From assembly GCF_036370855.1 (NCBI RefSeq), contig NC_088101.1, forward strand, positions 38,214,585 through 38,278,584: a stretch of DNA of 64,000 nt, given 5' to 3'. The translations under genes were made by a program, and so were the position numbers. The first letter of the stretch is position 1. Every line of letters begins with the position of its first letter. Below, in pieces: positions 62,038 through 64,000 of this stretch. The notes beneath the pieces were generated by a model, which saw only the letters and a list, made by a program, of their open reading frames with translations, made no database searches and had not been told where the DNA came from. This DNA is from Dromaius novaehollandiae. Taxonomy: Eukaryota > Chordata > Aves > Casuariiformes > Dromaiidae.

Positions 62038-64000
62038 GACCTCAGACAAAGCGTATTTTTTGCTTGAATCTTATTCCATATTAAAAAATCTGCATAGAAT
62101 TTGCAAAGATGTAAAAGTGTATGCTGACAAATATAAAAATGGCAGTTTTAGAAGTAAGAACCCATCACAAGGACATTATAATTGTGGTCATGATGATTCT
62201 TAGTATTAGACTGACACTAACACTCCCTGGTCAGGGTCAGGAGAAAGACCCAGTCTCTGCAGAAAGAGCTCTCAGAGCAAAAAGCCAAGCCAGCCAAACA
62301 ATAAAAGAAGTAGAATATGCAAGCCAAATATGAAGGCCATACTACATATATGCCTCATAATTTTCCACTGCCTCCCCTTCCAGACCACACCTTGCCATTT
62401 TCCCCATCCCGCTCCCCGTAGGAGAGCTCAGCCCTTCCTCTGCCCCACGTCGCTCCGCTCCTTCACTCCCATGGGCTCTTGCTGGGGCACCCAGGTCCTG
62501 CCTGCCACTGCTCTTCAGCAAAGAACCTGCACTGCAAGTTTCAGCTCAAAGCAAACATTCATGGCTGAGTTATGAACCCCCAGAGGGATAGATGGTGAAG
62601 TGGATTAAAGCACTAAGTCTTTGCCTTTGGCTCAAGGCCACATCAGGACAAAAGTTAAAGTGAGTTTCAGAGTTAACTTTTCTTTATCGATATGACTTGG
62701 ATTTTGACATGGCAAAAAAGACCAGGAATAAAATGACACTGATTAAGATGTATTGGCAAGTTTTCAGGAGAAGTCTACCCAGTGCTCCAGCCAGTTTGAC
62801 CTATTTAGTGTATGAAAAGTTTTGACAACATTTCAGGAAACATTTTAACTTGGGAAGCAAACACCAACACCCATGGACAGCCCTCCAGAGAAAGGGACTG
62901 TGGGGAAAGGAGATGCCCAGCATGGCGCTGGCTGGTATTCTTCCCTTGGGTGGGGTAGGTTTTCCATCTTCTCCAGGATGAACAGGCAGCATGTTCTCCA
63001 GAGGAAAAGCTCAAATCCCTTGTTGTGTGGGTTGTGGTGGCAGCACAAGGATTTCTGTGGAAGACCCGGTGCCTACGCAGTCACTCCACTGGACCTATGG
63101 CCTTCACGAATGGTTATTTCTTAACGGTGGTCTTGAGGGTGGTTTTTCCTCAAGGTTCTTGGTACCTCCTTGCTCTGTGTTACACTTTGTGTTTGTCCTC
63201 TGTTGCTGATCTAGCTCTCTCACAGCTTGTGGACCCTGTGTGAAATGCCCAGACAAGCCTGTGCTCTAATGAAAGGTTTTAGCTGTGTCCCTTTGTGTTT
63301 GGAGCAAGGAGGATGAACAAGCCTTAACCATGGGTCCAGAGCAGTGTGGAAAGCTTCTGGCCTCCTTAACATTCTCAGTACAGAAGAAGGAGTTGTGCAT
63401 CACTCAAAGACTCCAGCTTAATCAAGGCTTCATGAAGGCTTATTAAGACTGAATACCCAAAGGTTCTTTTTGATGAAATGAGAGTTAGATCCTTAAGAAG
63501 TATGTATGTACAATTCAGCGTTTGCTCTTCCTCTCTCACTGACAGCTGTCTGAGAGTTTAATTCCATTCGCTGTTTGAAAATGGTAAACAGAAAAATAAA
63601 ACCTTTAAGGAAGACTCACCTTAATAATACTGAATACTTTAGCTGAGAGAAAGAAAACTATTTTCTGTGTATGTGAGACACTGCATTTGAGAACATTAGA
63701 CAGCAATTCAGTCTCAAGCAAAGAGTTTCTCTCCTCCTTTTGAGACTCTTGAGCCATTCGAGGGCCAGCTCAGCATCCTTGCTGGGATCCAGTATCACTG
63801 AGGGATGAAACACCAGCCTACCCAGTTCCTGTGCGGTCCCCAGGTGCCTTGAGCCTTGGGCTGAAGGTGTGTGGCAGGGACAGGAAGGGATGTGTCAGGA
63901 CAGGGAGGAGGAGTGGATGGAAAGGAGGATGAGGCAGGGAGCTGGAGATACACACCACCAAGGTAGGGCTGGCTCCTGGCCAGCTCTCCCTTCTGCCTAT

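Larger units (their letters stand above)
48949..64000. other. Distal upstream flank, no recognisable gene
   Basis: The region contains old MIR-like fragments (52.3, 53.9 and 61.9 kb), the palindromic repeat at 55.6 kb, a GC-rich patch at about 53.4-53.76 kb with the long hairpin, and simple repeats. The human neighbour upstream of NR3C2 is, as I recall, DCLK2, far away; no exon of it is recognisable here. The last 300 bases become GC-richer without a clear feature. Confidence 0.55.

Noticed and set aside
1..64000. CRISPR arrays, bacterial operons, endogenous retrovirus genes, tRNA or rRNA genes
   Set aside because: None was recognised: no regularly spaced repeats with spacers, no retroviral protein motifs in the open frames and no visible tRNA cloverleaf. 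A dedicated search could still find a diverged tRNA or snoRNA.

Overview
This is vertebrate nuclear DNA, most likely from a bird. The one protein-coding segment I can defend is the large second exon of NR3C2, the mineralocorticoid receptor, on the minus strand at 28115-29876. A CR1-type LINE tail near 48.9 kb, a few very worn MIR-like SINE fragments and a low repeat density fit an avian genome; a crocodilian or turtle is not excluded. The reading frame is intact, both splice sites are canonical, and nothing bacterial or viral was seen.

Layout, in the direction NR3C2 is transcribed (high to low coordinates). About 36.1-64.0 kb is the upstream flank. It has no recognisable coding exon and holds old repeats, three small CpG- or GC-rich patches (42.2, 47.3-47.6 and 53.4-53.8 kb) and some notable hairpins. 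About 32.6-36.1 kb is a large CpG island, the NR3C2 promoter and first-exon region. It contains several good minus-strand splice donors (34906, 33774, 33472, 32924), which suggests alternative untranslated first exons, as known for mammalian NR3C2. It also has CCAAT boxes, a TATA-like block, a (CCAGCA)n repeat and a two-codon upstream reading frame whose stop would lie 7 nt before the receptor start after splicing. From 29877 to the chosen first-exon donor is intron 1. From 28115 to 29876 is exon 2, which holds the start codon and encodes the first 586 residues, essentially the whole N-terminal transactivation domain. From 1 to 28114 is the 5' part of intron 2. The DNA-binding and ligand-binding exons lie beyond the left edge.

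Most of the window is AT-rich non-coding DNA. The short open frames scattered through it, including those of 100-310 codons in the CpG island, lack recognisable protein features. Observations most worth a second look are a 33-bp uninterrupted RNA-type hairpin at 53618-53709, in which the arm differences are all G-U compatible on the + strand; the minimal upstream reading frame; the cluster of candidate first-exon donors; a degenerate 12-residue Ser-Pro tandem repeat inside the receptor; and several inverted-repeat elements that look like ancient DNA transposons. I found no convincing new protein-coding system.
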